Assembly (NCBI GenBank): GCA_009833045.1
Contig: WUUP01000002.1
Span: forward strand, 434,001-498,000
Reading direction: 5' to 3'
Source: Saprospirales bacterium GYS_P2D
GTDB lineage: Bacteria > Bacteroidota > Bacteroidia > Chitinophagales > Saprospiraceae
DNA: 64,000 nucleotides
Shown here: piece after piece, positions 35,441 through 43,726 of the stretch
How the letters are laid out: each line of letters opens with the position of its first letter
Position numbering within the stretch: position 1 is the first letter of the stretch
The notes under the pieces: generated by a model
What the model saw: the letters and a program-made list of their open reading frames with translations, nothing else
Told to the model about the DNA's origin: nothing
The model's database searches: none
Position numbers and translations under genes: made by a program

Positions 35441-35460
35441 AAAATTGGTCAACCAATTTT
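35441..35460. promoter_or_regulatory. FadR/GntR-type palindromic operator upstream of kdgK
   Basis: A perfect palindrome with 9-bp arms AAAATTGGT and ACCAATTTT around a CA centre. The core TGGT-CA-ACCA fits the TNGTnnACNA consensus of FadR-subfamily GntR regulators. It lies 65 bp before the kdgK start. Such regulators commonly control uronate and pectin genes, which matches kdgK. No GntR gene is in this window. Confidence 0.6.
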
Positions 35461-35525
35461 ATAAAGCATATCTTAATCTTTCAAAGCGGTAATACACTGA
35501 AGTGCATACTCAAAAAATTATCACG

Positions 35526-36527
35526 ATGCCAAAGAAGCTTATCACATTTGGAGAGGTCATGATGCGACTGTCTCCTCCCGGCTATGCTAAGATCTCGCAA
35601 GCTACCTCGTTTAATCTCGTATACGGAGGTGGCGAAGCCAATGTAGCCATCTCCTGTGCCTACCTTGGCATGAGAGCTGCTCATGTTACGAGATTTCCTG
35701 ATAATGCACTCGGCAAGGCAGCTACACAGTTTCTCCGTCATCACTGGCTGAGCTCAGAGCATGTCATTTATGGAGGTGAGATGATGGGCAAATACTTCCT
35801 CGAGAAAGGGGCAGTACATCGATCGAGCGAAGTAATCTATGAACGAGCCGGCTCGGCATTCTCACAGATAGAGCCATCGATGATCGACTGGGAGTATGTA
35901 TTGAGAGATGCTGATTGGTTTCATTGGACAGGTATCACACCTGCAGTGTCAGCCGGCGCTGCGGCCTGCTGTCTGGAAGCAATACAGACGGCTCAGCGTC
36001 TCAGCATACCTGTATCTGGCGATATCAATAGTCGAAAAAACATGTGGAACTATGGTAAATCAATGGAAGAGGTCATCTCCGAACTCGTAGCCTACACTGA
36101 CATCGTGATCAGCAGTCCTTATGGTATTCATGAGATGTTTGGTCTGGGCTCCCCTACTCACAGCTTCAAGGTGTCAGCACAGCTCCTCATGGACCGATAT
36201 CCACGGGTAAAAAAAGTAGTAGGCAAAACTCGTGGTAGCCTCAGCGCATCTCATCAGCAGATCCAAGGTCAGCTCTGGAATGGTGAAAAATATATCGAAA
36301 CAAAAACGCTCGATATCACACATGTCATCGATCGTGTTGGCACCGGAGATGCATTTGCCGCTGGTGTGATCTATGGGTTACTTCACTATGGTGATACTGA
36401 GGCATTGAGATTCGCTACAGCGGCCTGCGCTCTGAAGCATACCGTGCAGGGCGATGTCAATATGGTCTCACTCGACAATGTCCTCGACCTCATGCAAGGA
36501 AATACATCCGGCCAAATAAAGAGATAA
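35526..36527 (+). CDS. kdgK: 2-dehydro-3-deoxygluconokinase (PfkB family sugar kinase)
   Basis: About 333 residues of the PfkB/ribokinase fold. The N-terminal LITFGEVMMRLSPPGY and GGGEANVAISCAYLG match KDG kinases, and DRVGTGDAFAAGVIYGLL is the second PfkB signature with the catalytic Asp. The product would phosphorylate 2-keto-3-deoxygluconate, the joint intermediate of hexuronate and pectin breakdown. I choose ATG 35526; the upstream in-frame start at 35502 adds residues before the first strand. A 20-bp palindrome sits upstream. No eda gene is next to it. Confidence 0.88.
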   Translation: MPKKLITFGEVMMRLSPPGYAKISQATSFNLVYGGGEANVAISCAYLGMRAAHVTRFPDNALGKAATQFLRHHWLSSEHVIYGGEMMGKYFLEKGAVHRSSEVIYERAGSAFSQIEPSMIDWEYVLRDADWFHWTGITPAVSAGAAACCLEAIQTAQRLSIPVSGDINSRKNMWNYGKSMEEVISELVAYTDIVISSPYGIHEMFGLGSPTHSFKVSAQLLMDRYPRVKKVVGKTRGSLSASHQQIQGQLWNGEKYIETKTLDITHVIDRVGTGDAFAAGVIYGLLHYGDTEALRFATAACALKHTVQGDVNMVSLDNVLDLMQGNTSGQIKR

Positions 36528-36532
36528 GTCAA

Positions 36533-36571
36533 TAGAGGAATGGTGGCACTTTAGTCAGGGTCATTCCTCTA
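36533..36571. terminator. Inverted repeat between convergent kdgK and regulator gene
   Basis: TAGAGGAATG (36533-36542) and CATTCCTCTA (36562-36571) form a perfect 10-bp stem with a 19-nt loop. It overlaps the last codons of the regulator gene. No long U-run follows, so it is a weaker terminator candidate. Confidence 0.45.
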
Positions 36572-37769
36572 TCTCCACTATATGGATGATCTCAGACTCA
36601 AATCCAATACGGTCCATACCATTGACGGCTATGAGCATCTCAAAGTAAGGTGGCAGCCTCCCCAGTCGCTCTACTATCTCACGCTCTATGTCGTCGAGCT
36701 TGGTGGGCGTAACAAAGGTCCTGATCGCTTCGGAAGTAGCTGTGTCAAATAAGCCACTAAACATAAAAATGACGTTATCATTAGGTCCTGGATACTTAAC
36801 TATGAGTCCGTAGTCTTCATGCTGCAACTTAGGATCTCCCTCTGGCTCATAGTTTTTTATGATCCCCTCTCTTGTCAGGCCATAAGTGTAAGCTACTTCA
36901 GGATCGTATTGGATCTGACTTTTGTCAAAGTAGCTATTAAAAATATTCGCCGTCTTTTGCATCCCGACGAAAATGAAATTGTAGTCATGCAGGTCTTGAG
37001 CTTCCAGTTGCGTGGCAAACCGAATGCTAAAATCCTGTTCATCACCTATGAGACGTGTCAAGCTACTGATCCACTCAACGCTACCCATCGAAAGGTGTGA
37101 ATACGGCATGGCGCTCAGCTCTCGATTTTGACTTTCTGCCAGCGATTTTTGCTGCTCAAATTGCTCTCGAGTATTCACCAGAGGATGCCTGATTATTGCC
37201 CCTTCACTCGTCTCTCCCGATACATCTGAATACACAAATAGATCACCTATAACAATCTGTAGCGGTTTATCATTTTCAAATATATCTGCCCATATTGGAG
37301 AGATTTCCTTTGATACTTCTTCTGCCTTTTGGAGCTTAGCCAGCCAATATAGATTGCCAAATGCTAATAGCCCGAGGACGGGCCATAACCACTTGGGTAA
37401 AAACGGGCGCTCATACGGGTCATCCTCTATGACAGCTTCGGTATCTTGATCTTGGGTCGCTACGAATTCTACCTTATAGCCTCCCTTAGGGATCCGCAAG
37501 ATATAGGCCTCATCCGCACCGTTTTCTTCAAAATATTGATATAGTTTTTTGCGTAAGTGATAGACATAGACACGGATTTTAGAGGTGTCTGATTTGGCAG
37601 CCGTCTTCCCAAATAAATGCTCGGCTATGGACTGCTCTTTTGGTATGTCTCCAGATAAAGTCTGTGCTGTCAGATATCTCAATAATCGACTATAGGTAGG
37701 CGACGTACCTAATGCATTTCGATCTTCTATACGATCTATTAGCTCCGCTATTTCTTTCTCTCCTATCAT
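36561..37769 (-). CDS. Membrane-anchored winged-helix transcriptional regulator
   Basis: A 402-residue protein. Residues about 20-105 form an OmpR/ToxR-like winged-helix domain (YSRLLRYLTAQTL; TSKIRVYVYHLRKKLYQYF; LRIPKGGYKVEFV). One transmembrane helix follows (LWPVLGLLAFGNLYWL, about 128-143). The last about 250 residues would lie in the periplasm and are not recognised. This N-in DNA-binding, C-out sensor layout resembles ToxR/CadC. It is divergent from the cytochrome/DUF1501 operon with a perfect 12-bp palindrome in between, so it is the likely regulator of that operon. Confidence 0.8.
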   Translation of the reverse strand: MIGEKEIAELIDRIEDRNALGTSPTYSRLLRYLTAQTLSGDIPKEQSIAEHLFGKTAAKSDTSKIRVYVYHLRKKLYQYFEENGADEAYILRIPKGGYKVEFVATQDQDTEAVIEDDPYERPFLPKWLWPVLGLLAFGNLYWLAKLQKAEEVSKEISPIWADIFENDKPLQIVIGDLFVYSDVSGETSEGAIIRHPLVNTREQFEQQKSLAESQNRELSAMPYSHLSMGSVEWISSLTRLIGDEQDFSIRFATQLEAQDLHDYNFIFVGMQKTANIFNSYFDKSQIQYDPEVAYTYGLTREGIIKNYEPEGDPKLQHEDYGLIVKYPGPNDNVIFMFSGLFDTATSEAIRTFVTPTKLDDIEREIVERLGRLPPYFEMLIAVNGMDRIGFESEIIHIVEIEE

Positions 37770-37803
37770 TATTACAAGCCTAAATTACAGGCATTTAACA
37801 GCG

Positions 37804-37832
37804 TTTTTAACGGTTAAACCAACCGTTAAAAA
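37804..37832. promoter_or_regulatory. Perfect 12-bp inverted repeat, candidate operator
   Basis: TTTTTAACGGTT (37804-37815) and AACCGTTAAAAA (37821-37832) are exact reverse complements around AAACC. The site lies in the 189-bp divergent region, about 35 bp upstream of the regulator start and 127 bp upstream of the cytochrome/DUF1549 gene. It is a good candidate binding site for the adjacent winged-helix regulator. Confidence 0.6.
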
Positions 37833-37958
37833 GCAATCACCACCAACTATAAAGATACTTTAGTCACCAGTTCTAAACATTAAATTTAAACTCAATCGAT
37901 TGCAGTAAAATAATATTCTGATATCGTGCATTCGCAAAACTAACAAAGAAGTCTATAT

Positions 37959-40900
37959 ATGCCACCACTGTTTGACAAGCTCAAATATCTATTTTTTTTG
38001 GCGATCCTATGTGCGAGCTGTCAAAACGATCCATCTCCTATCCATGCAAATGGCAGCTTTGATCTACCTGATTTAGTTGATTATAATTTTCATGTGCGTC
38101 CCATCTTGTCAGATAAGTGTTTTGCCTGTCATGGCCCAGATATGGACAGTCAGAAAGGCGATCTCCGACTGGACCAGCCAGACGCCGCCTATCAACCATT
38201 AGTCAATAGTAGAGGCCATGCCATAGTACCTGGCAAACCACAAAAAAGCCAAGCATATCTACGCATGATCACGGATGATCCAGAACAGATCATGCCTCCG
38301 CCTGAGTCTCATCTCTCTCTTACCGACGAGGAGATCGCACTCATCGCTAAATGGATCGAGCAGGGAGCAGAGTATAAACCGCATTGGGCTTTCGTCAAGC
38401 CAAAAATAGTCGAGCCTCCCACTGATCTATCTGACATGTCATGGCCTAAGAGCGAGATTGATCAATATGTCTTGGCCACCCTCGATGATCATGGGCTCTC
38501 TCCCGCTGATCGAGCTACTAAAGAAACACTAATACGACGTGTCAGCTTTGACCTGACAGGACTACCTCCGACCTTAGCTGAAATAGACACATATATCGCT
38601 GATGATCGTGAGGACGCCTATGAGAGATTAGTAGATAGACTGCTGTCCTCACCTGCCTATGGAGAGCGTATGGCTGCTGACTGGATGGATGTAGCTCGCT
38701 ATGCTGATAGCGATGGCTATCTGGATGATAAGCATAGAGACTTTCACCCCTATCGAAATTGGGTCATCGGGGCATTCAATGATAATATGCCCTATGATCA
38801 ATTTATCACCTATCAAATGGCAGGAGATATGATGCCAGGCGCCACGAAAGAATCCACATTGGCTACAGCCTTCAACCGGTTACACAAGAAGAACTCCGAA
38901 GCGGGTATCGTATATGAGGAGTATCGAGTAGAATATGTAGCAGACCGCACGAATACACTGGGCAAAGGCATTCTGGGCCTATCAATGGAATGTGCTCGCT
39001 GCCACGATCATAAGTACGACCCTATATCTCAGAAAAATTACTTTGAGCTATTCGCATTCTTCAATAGTACCCATGAGATGGGCTCTCCAGTATATGGCCC
39101 TGATCAAGTCCCTGGACCTGCTATGCTCCTGACATCGATTGATCAAGATGTCGAAATCGACAAACTCCAATCCTGGGTCAACTCCCTCGAAGAAAAGCTC
39201 CGAGAGACAGATAATAAAACCGACGAGTATAGCCAGTGGGTGGCCACTCTCAGTACTGCAGACGACATCCAAAAAGGAATCAATGAAGTCATGATTGGTT
39301 CTTACTCCTTTGACCAAGTCACTGAGACGGATCAAGAGGACAACTATAAATCACCCAATAGTGTAAATAATAGCCTGCCTGCGTCACTCAAAGAACCTAT
39401 ATTCAAAGAAGGACGCAATGGTCAGGCATTCTACGTGAGTGACTACAATCGGGCTCAACTGGGCAAACAAATAGGCTGGTATGACAGGACCGATGATTTC
39501 TCATTTCAGCTGTCGATACAGCCTGACACCTTATACTCGGAAGCCGGTCTACTCTGGCACTCAGAAGAAAAACGTCTTGGACTTAAGGGCTATTCACTTC
39601 ACTTAGCTGATAACAAATTGAGATTCATCATGGCTATGTCGTGGCCTACTAATGCTATACAGGTCACGACCACCGATGCCGTACCTACCAAAGAATGGAG
39701 CGATATCACGATCACATATGATGGATCGAGCAAAGCACAAGGCGTAGCGATATACATCAATGGTAAGAAGCAAGAGCTGACCACAGACTATGACAATCTA
39801 TATAAGAGCATACTATTCGTCCCTGATATTCACACCTATGGATTCAGCGGCATCATAGTCGGAGCTCGAGACAAATTCATCCCATTCAAAAATGGAGGCA
39901 TCGATGAGATCATGGTGTTTGACCGAGAACTCTCTTCTCTGGAGGTGCTACAGCTCAATCGGCCAGACGAAATAACTAATATCATCAGTAACTCTCATAA
40001 TCATGAAGACATCCTCCGGTCTCACTATGATATGGTAATCAACCCTCGGAGCCAGACCATAAAAAAAGAATTACAGACTGCCAGAGAAGAAGAAAATACA
40101 CTCGTGAGTAGCATCCCTGAGATCATGGTCATGGGAGATCTTCCAGAGCCCAGACCGACCTACATACTGGAGAGAGGCGCATATGATGCACATGGTGAGC
40201 AGGTAGAGCCATCTACGCCTGAGGCAGTATTAGCTTTTGATGAATCCTATCCTAAAAATCGATATGGCTTAAGTCAATGGATCTTTGATCAAGAAAATCC
40301 ATTAACAGCCAGAGTCTATGTCAATCGACTATGGCAGATGCATTTTGGAAAAGGGATCGTGAAGACCTCTGACGACTTTGGGGCACAGGGTAGTCTACCA
40401 TCTCACCCTGCCCTACTTGACTGGCTTGCCATAGAGTTTATAGAGAGCGGGTGGGATATCAAGGCAATGCATAAAAAAATAGTGACATCTGCCACCTATA
40501 TGCAGAGCTCCAAAGTCACAGAGACACATCTCGCTAAGGATCCAGAAAATATACTACTCTCCCGAGGCCCAAGGTATCGTATGCCTGCGGAGATGATCCG
40601 AGACAACGCATTAGCAGTCAGTGGGTTATTAGTCGATCAGCAAGGCGGACCAAGCGTATATCCCTATCAACCTGAGGGTCTCTGGGATGGCCTCACCACT
40701 AAGCACTGGGCCTACAAGTATCTCCAAGAAGAAGGAGACGGGCTCTATCGTCGCAGCCTCTACTCCATCTGGAAGCGAGCTGCTCCCCCCCCATTCATGC
40801 AAATTTTTGACGTAGATGACCGGGGTGACTGTGAGGTAGATCGACGGATGTCCAGCACCCCGCTACAGGCTCTGAATCTGCTGAACGATCCACAGTTCGT

Positions 40901-41198
40901 CGAGGTATCAAGAGTCCTCGCAGAAAAGATGATCAAGACAGAGCCTGATAGTACCCAGCGTCTTTATAAGATATTCAGACTACTTACAGGAAGATATCCC
41001 AGTGAGACGGAGCAAACCATATTGACAGAGTTTTACGACGAAGAGCTGGCTAATTTTCAAAATGATCCAGCTGCAGCAAAGGCCTTTATGAATAATGGAT
41101 ACAAAGACTACGACCCTACACTGACGACTGAGATCGCTGCTCTGGGAGTCGTGGCCAGTTCTATTATGAATACCACTGAAGCATTTACAAAGAAGTAA
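37959..41198 (+). CDS. PSCyt1-DUF1549-LamG-DUF1553 lipoprotein
   Basis: A 1079-residue predicted lipoprotein (LCASCQND, Cys21). A Planctomycete-type c-haem domain comes first with CFACH at 54-58 and the distal region EQIMPPPESHLSLTDEEIALI. DUF1549 follows (LTGLPPTLAEIDTYI; YGERMAADWMDVARYADSDGY), then a concanavalin/LamG-like insert (about 445-680), then DUF1553 (NPLTARVYVNRLWQMHFGKG; SSTPLQALNLLNDPQFVEVS). Such proteins abound in Planctomycetes and Verrucomicrobia and occur in some Bacteroidota. They are thought to act in the periplasm or at the cell surface; no enzymatic activity is established. First gene of a four-gene operon. Confidence 0.92.
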   Translation: MPPLFDKLKYLFFLAILCASCQNDPSPIHANGSFDLPDLVDYNFHVRPILSDKCFACHGPDMDSQKGDLRLDQPDAAYQPLVNSRGHAIVPGKPQKSQAYLRMITDDPEQIMPPPESHLSLTDEEIALIAKWIEQGAEYKPHWAFVKPKIVEPPTDLSDMSWPKSEIDQYVLATLDDHGLSPADRATKETLIRRVSFDLTGLPPTLAEIDTYIADDREDAYERLVDRLLSSPAYGERMAADWMDVARYADSDGYLDDKHRDFHPYRNWVIGAFNDNMPYDQFITYQMAGDMMPGATKESTLATAFNRLHKKNSEAGIVYEEYRVEYVADRTNTLGKGILGLSMECARCHDHKYDPISQKNYFELFAFFNSTHEMGSPVYGPDQVPGPAMLLTSIDQDVEIDKLQSWVNSLEEKLRETDNKTDEYSQWVATLSTADDIQKGINEVMIGSYSFDQVTETDQEDNYKSPNSVNNSLPASLKEPIFKEGRNGQAFYVSDYNRAQLGKQIGWYDRTDDFSFQLSIQPDTLYSEAGLLWHSEEKRLGLKGYSLHLADNKLRFIMAMSWPTNAIQVTTTDAVPTKEWSDITITYDGSSKAQGVAIYINGKKQELTTDYDNLYKSILFVPDIHTYGFSGIIVGARDKFIPFKNGGIDEIMVFDRELSSLEVLQLNRPDEITNIISNSHNHEDILRSHYDMVINPRSQTIKKELQTAREEENTLVSSIPEIMVMGDLPEPRPTYILERGAYDAHGEQVEPSTPEAVLAFDESYPKNRYGLSQWIFDQENPLTARVYVNRLWQMHFGKGIVKTSDDFGAQGSLPSHPALLDWLAIEFIESGWDIKAMHKKIVTSATYMQSSKVTETHLAKDPENILLSRGPRYRMPAEMIRDNALAVSGLLVDQQGGPSVYPYQPEGLWDGLTTKHWAYKYLQEEGDGLYRRSLYSIWKRAAPPPFMQIFDVDDRGDCEVDRRMSSTPLQALNLLNDPQFVEVSRVLAEKMIKTEPDSTQRLYKIFRLLTGRYPSETEQTILTEFYDEELANFQNDPAAAKAFMNNGYKDYDPTLTTEIAALGVVASSIMNTTEAFTKK

Positions 41199-41204
41199 TC
41201 AGAC

Positions 41205-42665
41205 ATGAAAACACACGAATCATATATAAAAAAACAAACAAACCGTCGTGACTTCCTCAAGAAGTCAGGTATGGGATTAGGAGCGATAGCACTCTCCAGT
41301 TTATTTGGCACGGACCTCTTGGCCAATGCTGCTGTCAAAGCATCAAACGGAGGTGGTGGCATACTGGGCACTGGACATTTTCCCGCTAAGGCGAAAAGAA
41401 TCATCTATCTCTTTCAAAGTGGAGGTCCATCACAGATCGAGACATTTGACTATAAGCCTATTCTCAAAAAATGGCATGGACAAGAAATCCCAGACTCAGT
41501 ACGAGGAACTCAGCGCAACAGCGGCATGGTCGCCAGTCAGTCGACTTTCCCTTTAGTCCAGTCGATCTATGGATTTAAACAGTATGGGCAGTCTGGGGCT
41601 TGGGTCAGTGAGCTATTCCCACATACAGCGGAGATCGTAGATGATCTATGCATCATCAAGTCTATGTATACTGATGCGATCAATCATGAGCCTGCCGTAA
41701 TGATGATGCAGACAGGATCTATGATCAGCGGACGCCCTTCGATCGGATCTTGGCTGAGCTATGGACTTGGATCTGACAATGATAATCTGCCAAATTTCGT
41801 CGTCATGACATCTCATGGCGGAGGTGGTCAGCCTCTCAACTCCTTAGCTTGGGGTGCAGGATTCTTGCCATCACATCATCAAGGCGTACAGTTCAGATCA
41901 GGAGAAGAGCCTGTACTCTATCTCAATAATCCGCATGGCATAGATAGAGATGATAGACGACGAGCTCTCGATAAAATCAAAGCACTCAATGAGCATCAAC
42001 ACAGCATCTGGGGTGATCCAGAGATCAATTCTAAGATCAATCAATATGAGATGGCTTTTCGTATGCAAATGTCAATCCCTGAGACAGTCGATATCTCTAA
42101 TGAGCCAGACTATATCTATGAGATGTACGGTGACGATGTGCATAGGCCTGGCAGCTATGTTCGCAACTGTCTACTGGCCCGAAAATTAGCTGAGAAGGAT
42201 GTAAAATTCATCCAACTATATCATACTGGCTGGGATCAGCACGGCGGACTACCTCGTGGTATCAAGCATCAGGCACAGGATACCGACCAAGCCAATGCGG
42301 CACTGATCAAAGATCTCAAACAACGAGGCCTCCTCGAAGACACATTAGTCATTTGGGGCGGTGAGTTTGGACGTACGAGCTTCTCACAGGGTAAGCTGAC
42401 TGCCGACAACTACGGTCGAGATCATCATCCAGGATGTTTCACCATGTGGATGGCCGGCGCTGGTGTCAAACCAGGCATAGTGTATGGTGAGACGGACGAC
42501 TTCAGCTACAACGTGATTAAAGATCCAGTGCATGTACACGACTTCCAAGCGACAATGATGCATTTGCTCGGGATTGACCACGAGCGACTCACGTACAAAT
42601 ATCAAGGTAGAAGATTCAGACTCACAGATGTGCATGGGCATGTCGTCAATGACATATTAGCCTAA
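41205..42665 (+). CDS. DUF1501 protein with Tat signal
   Basis: A 486-residue protein. NRRDFLKKSGMGLGAIALSS is a twin-arginine export signal, so it probably folds in the cytoplasm before export. The body (IIYLFQSGGPSQIETFDYKP; FIQLYHTGWDQHGGLPRG; LVIWGGEFGRTSF; GRDHHPGCFTMWMAGAGVK) is the alkaline-phosphatase/sulfatase-like DUF1501 fold with probable metal-binding Asp/His residues. DUF1501 nearly always accompanies DUF1549/DUF1553, as here (6 bp gap). The substrate is unknown. Confidence 0.93.
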   Translation: MKTHESYIKKQTNRRDFLKKSGMGLGAIALSSLFGTDLLANAAVKASNGGGGILGTGHFPAKAKRIIYLFQSGGPSQIETFDYKPILKKWHGQEIPDSVRGTQRNSGMVASQSTFPLVQSIYGFKQYGQSGAWVSELFPHTAEIVDDLCIIKSMYTDAINHEPAVMMMQTGSMISGRPSIGSWLSYGLGSDNDNLPNFVVMTSHGGGGQPLNSLAWGAGFLPSHHQGVQFRSGEEPVLYLNNPHGIDRDDRRRALDKIKALNEHQHSIWGDPEINSKINQYEMAFRMQMSIPETVDISNEPDYIYEMYGDDVHRPGSYVRNCLLARKLAEKDVKFIQLYHTGWDQHGGLPRGIKHQAQDTDQANAALIKDLKQRGLLEDTLVIWGGEFGRTSFSQGKLTADNYGRDHHPGCFTMWMAGAGVKPGIVYGETDDFSYNVIKDPVHVHDFQATMMHLLGIDHERLTYKYQGRRFRLTDVHGHVVNDILA

Positions 42666-43723
42666 TGAATACACGTAGATCATTCATCAAGAAGGCCAGT
42701 GCTATTGGCCTCGGAGCCAGCGTCACATCTTGCTCATTCAATATCAATAAAGCGATTCCGCTCAATGAGGATATCATCGGGCATGGCGACTATCAGTATC
42801 GTGTGCAGCGTGACTGGGCACAGCTCCATTCGACCACCACACCCGTGATCAACTGTCACGAGATGGTCATGGACAGCCATAAAAGGCTCTATCTCCTCAC
42901 CGATCATCCAGACAATAATATCATTATACTCGATAAATCTGGCAAACTACTCGATAGCTGGACCTTAGGATATAGAGGAGCACATGGACTCACTCTACAT
43001 GATGAAGGAGGGACCGAATACCTATATATCACGGATACGAGCTCAGGAAGTGTAGTCAAGACCACTTTAGATGGAGACATCGTAATGTCTATAGATCCAA
43101 AGGCAGAGGGATTCTATAGTGACTGTCAGTCCTATAGCCCGACCGAGACAGCGATCGGACCAAATGGAGATATCTATATCGCAGATGGCTATGGATCTCA
43201 ATTTATTACACAGTTTGACGCACAAGGGCGTGGCATTAGGAAATTTGGCGGAGGTAGCTTCCTGCAGCCAGACAAATTCAAACAAGTGCATGGTGTAGCG
43301 ATAGACTATCGAGGCTCAGGCGAACCGACACTGCTCTGCACTGCCCGTATCAAAAATGCCTTTAAGCGATTTACCCTTGACGGAAAATACATAGAAGAAA
43401 TATATGTACCCGGAGCCTTTGTAAGTCGACCTGTGATACACAGAGATATGCTTTATTCAGATGTATGTTTTGGCATGCTACCACACCGCCCTCTCATTAC
43501 CTCTGAGCAGGGATTCGTCACAATCATAGATACTGATGGTCGAGTCGTGTCCAATCCTGGTGGGACTGCACCAACCTACATAGATGGGCATCTCCAGACA
43601 TTGTATCAAGAGCAACCTATATTCAAACATTGTCATGATGTATGCGTAGATGACGACGAAAACCTGTATGTACTACAGTGGAATGCCAACAGTGTATATC
43701 CCTATAAACTTCATAGAGTCTAA
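42665..43723 (+). CDS. Six-bladed beta-propeller (NHL-like) Tat lipoprotein
   Basis: A 352-residue protein with a twin-arginine motif (TRRSFIKK) followed by a lipobox (ASVTSCSF), so it is probably a Tat-exported lipoprotein. Repeated units such as MDSHKRLYLLTDHPDNNIII, GPNGDIYIADGYGSQFITQF and DDDENLYVLQWNANSVYPY are NHL-type blades. Its start overlaps the last base of the DUF1501 gene. It may bind or process the same substrate as its neighbours, or scaffold them. Confidence 0.85.
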   Translation: MNTRRSFIKKASAIGLGASVTSCSFNINKAIPLNEDIIGHGDYQYRVQRDWAQLHSTTTPVINCHEMVMDSHKRLYLLTDHPDNNIIILDKSGKLLDSWTLGYRGAHGLTLHDEGGTEYLYITDTSSGSVVKTTLDGDIVMSIDPKAEGFYSDCQSYSPTETAIGPNGDIYIADGYGSQFITQFDAQGRGIRKFGGGSFLQPDKFKQVHGVAIDYRGSGEPTLLCTARIKNAFKRFTLDGKYIEEIYVPGAFVSRPVIHRDMLYSDVCFGMLPHRPLITSEQGFVTIIDTDGRVVSNPGGTAPTYIDGHLQTLYQEQPIFKHCHDVCVDDDENLYVLQWNANSVYPYKLHRV

Positions 43724-43726
43724 ATC

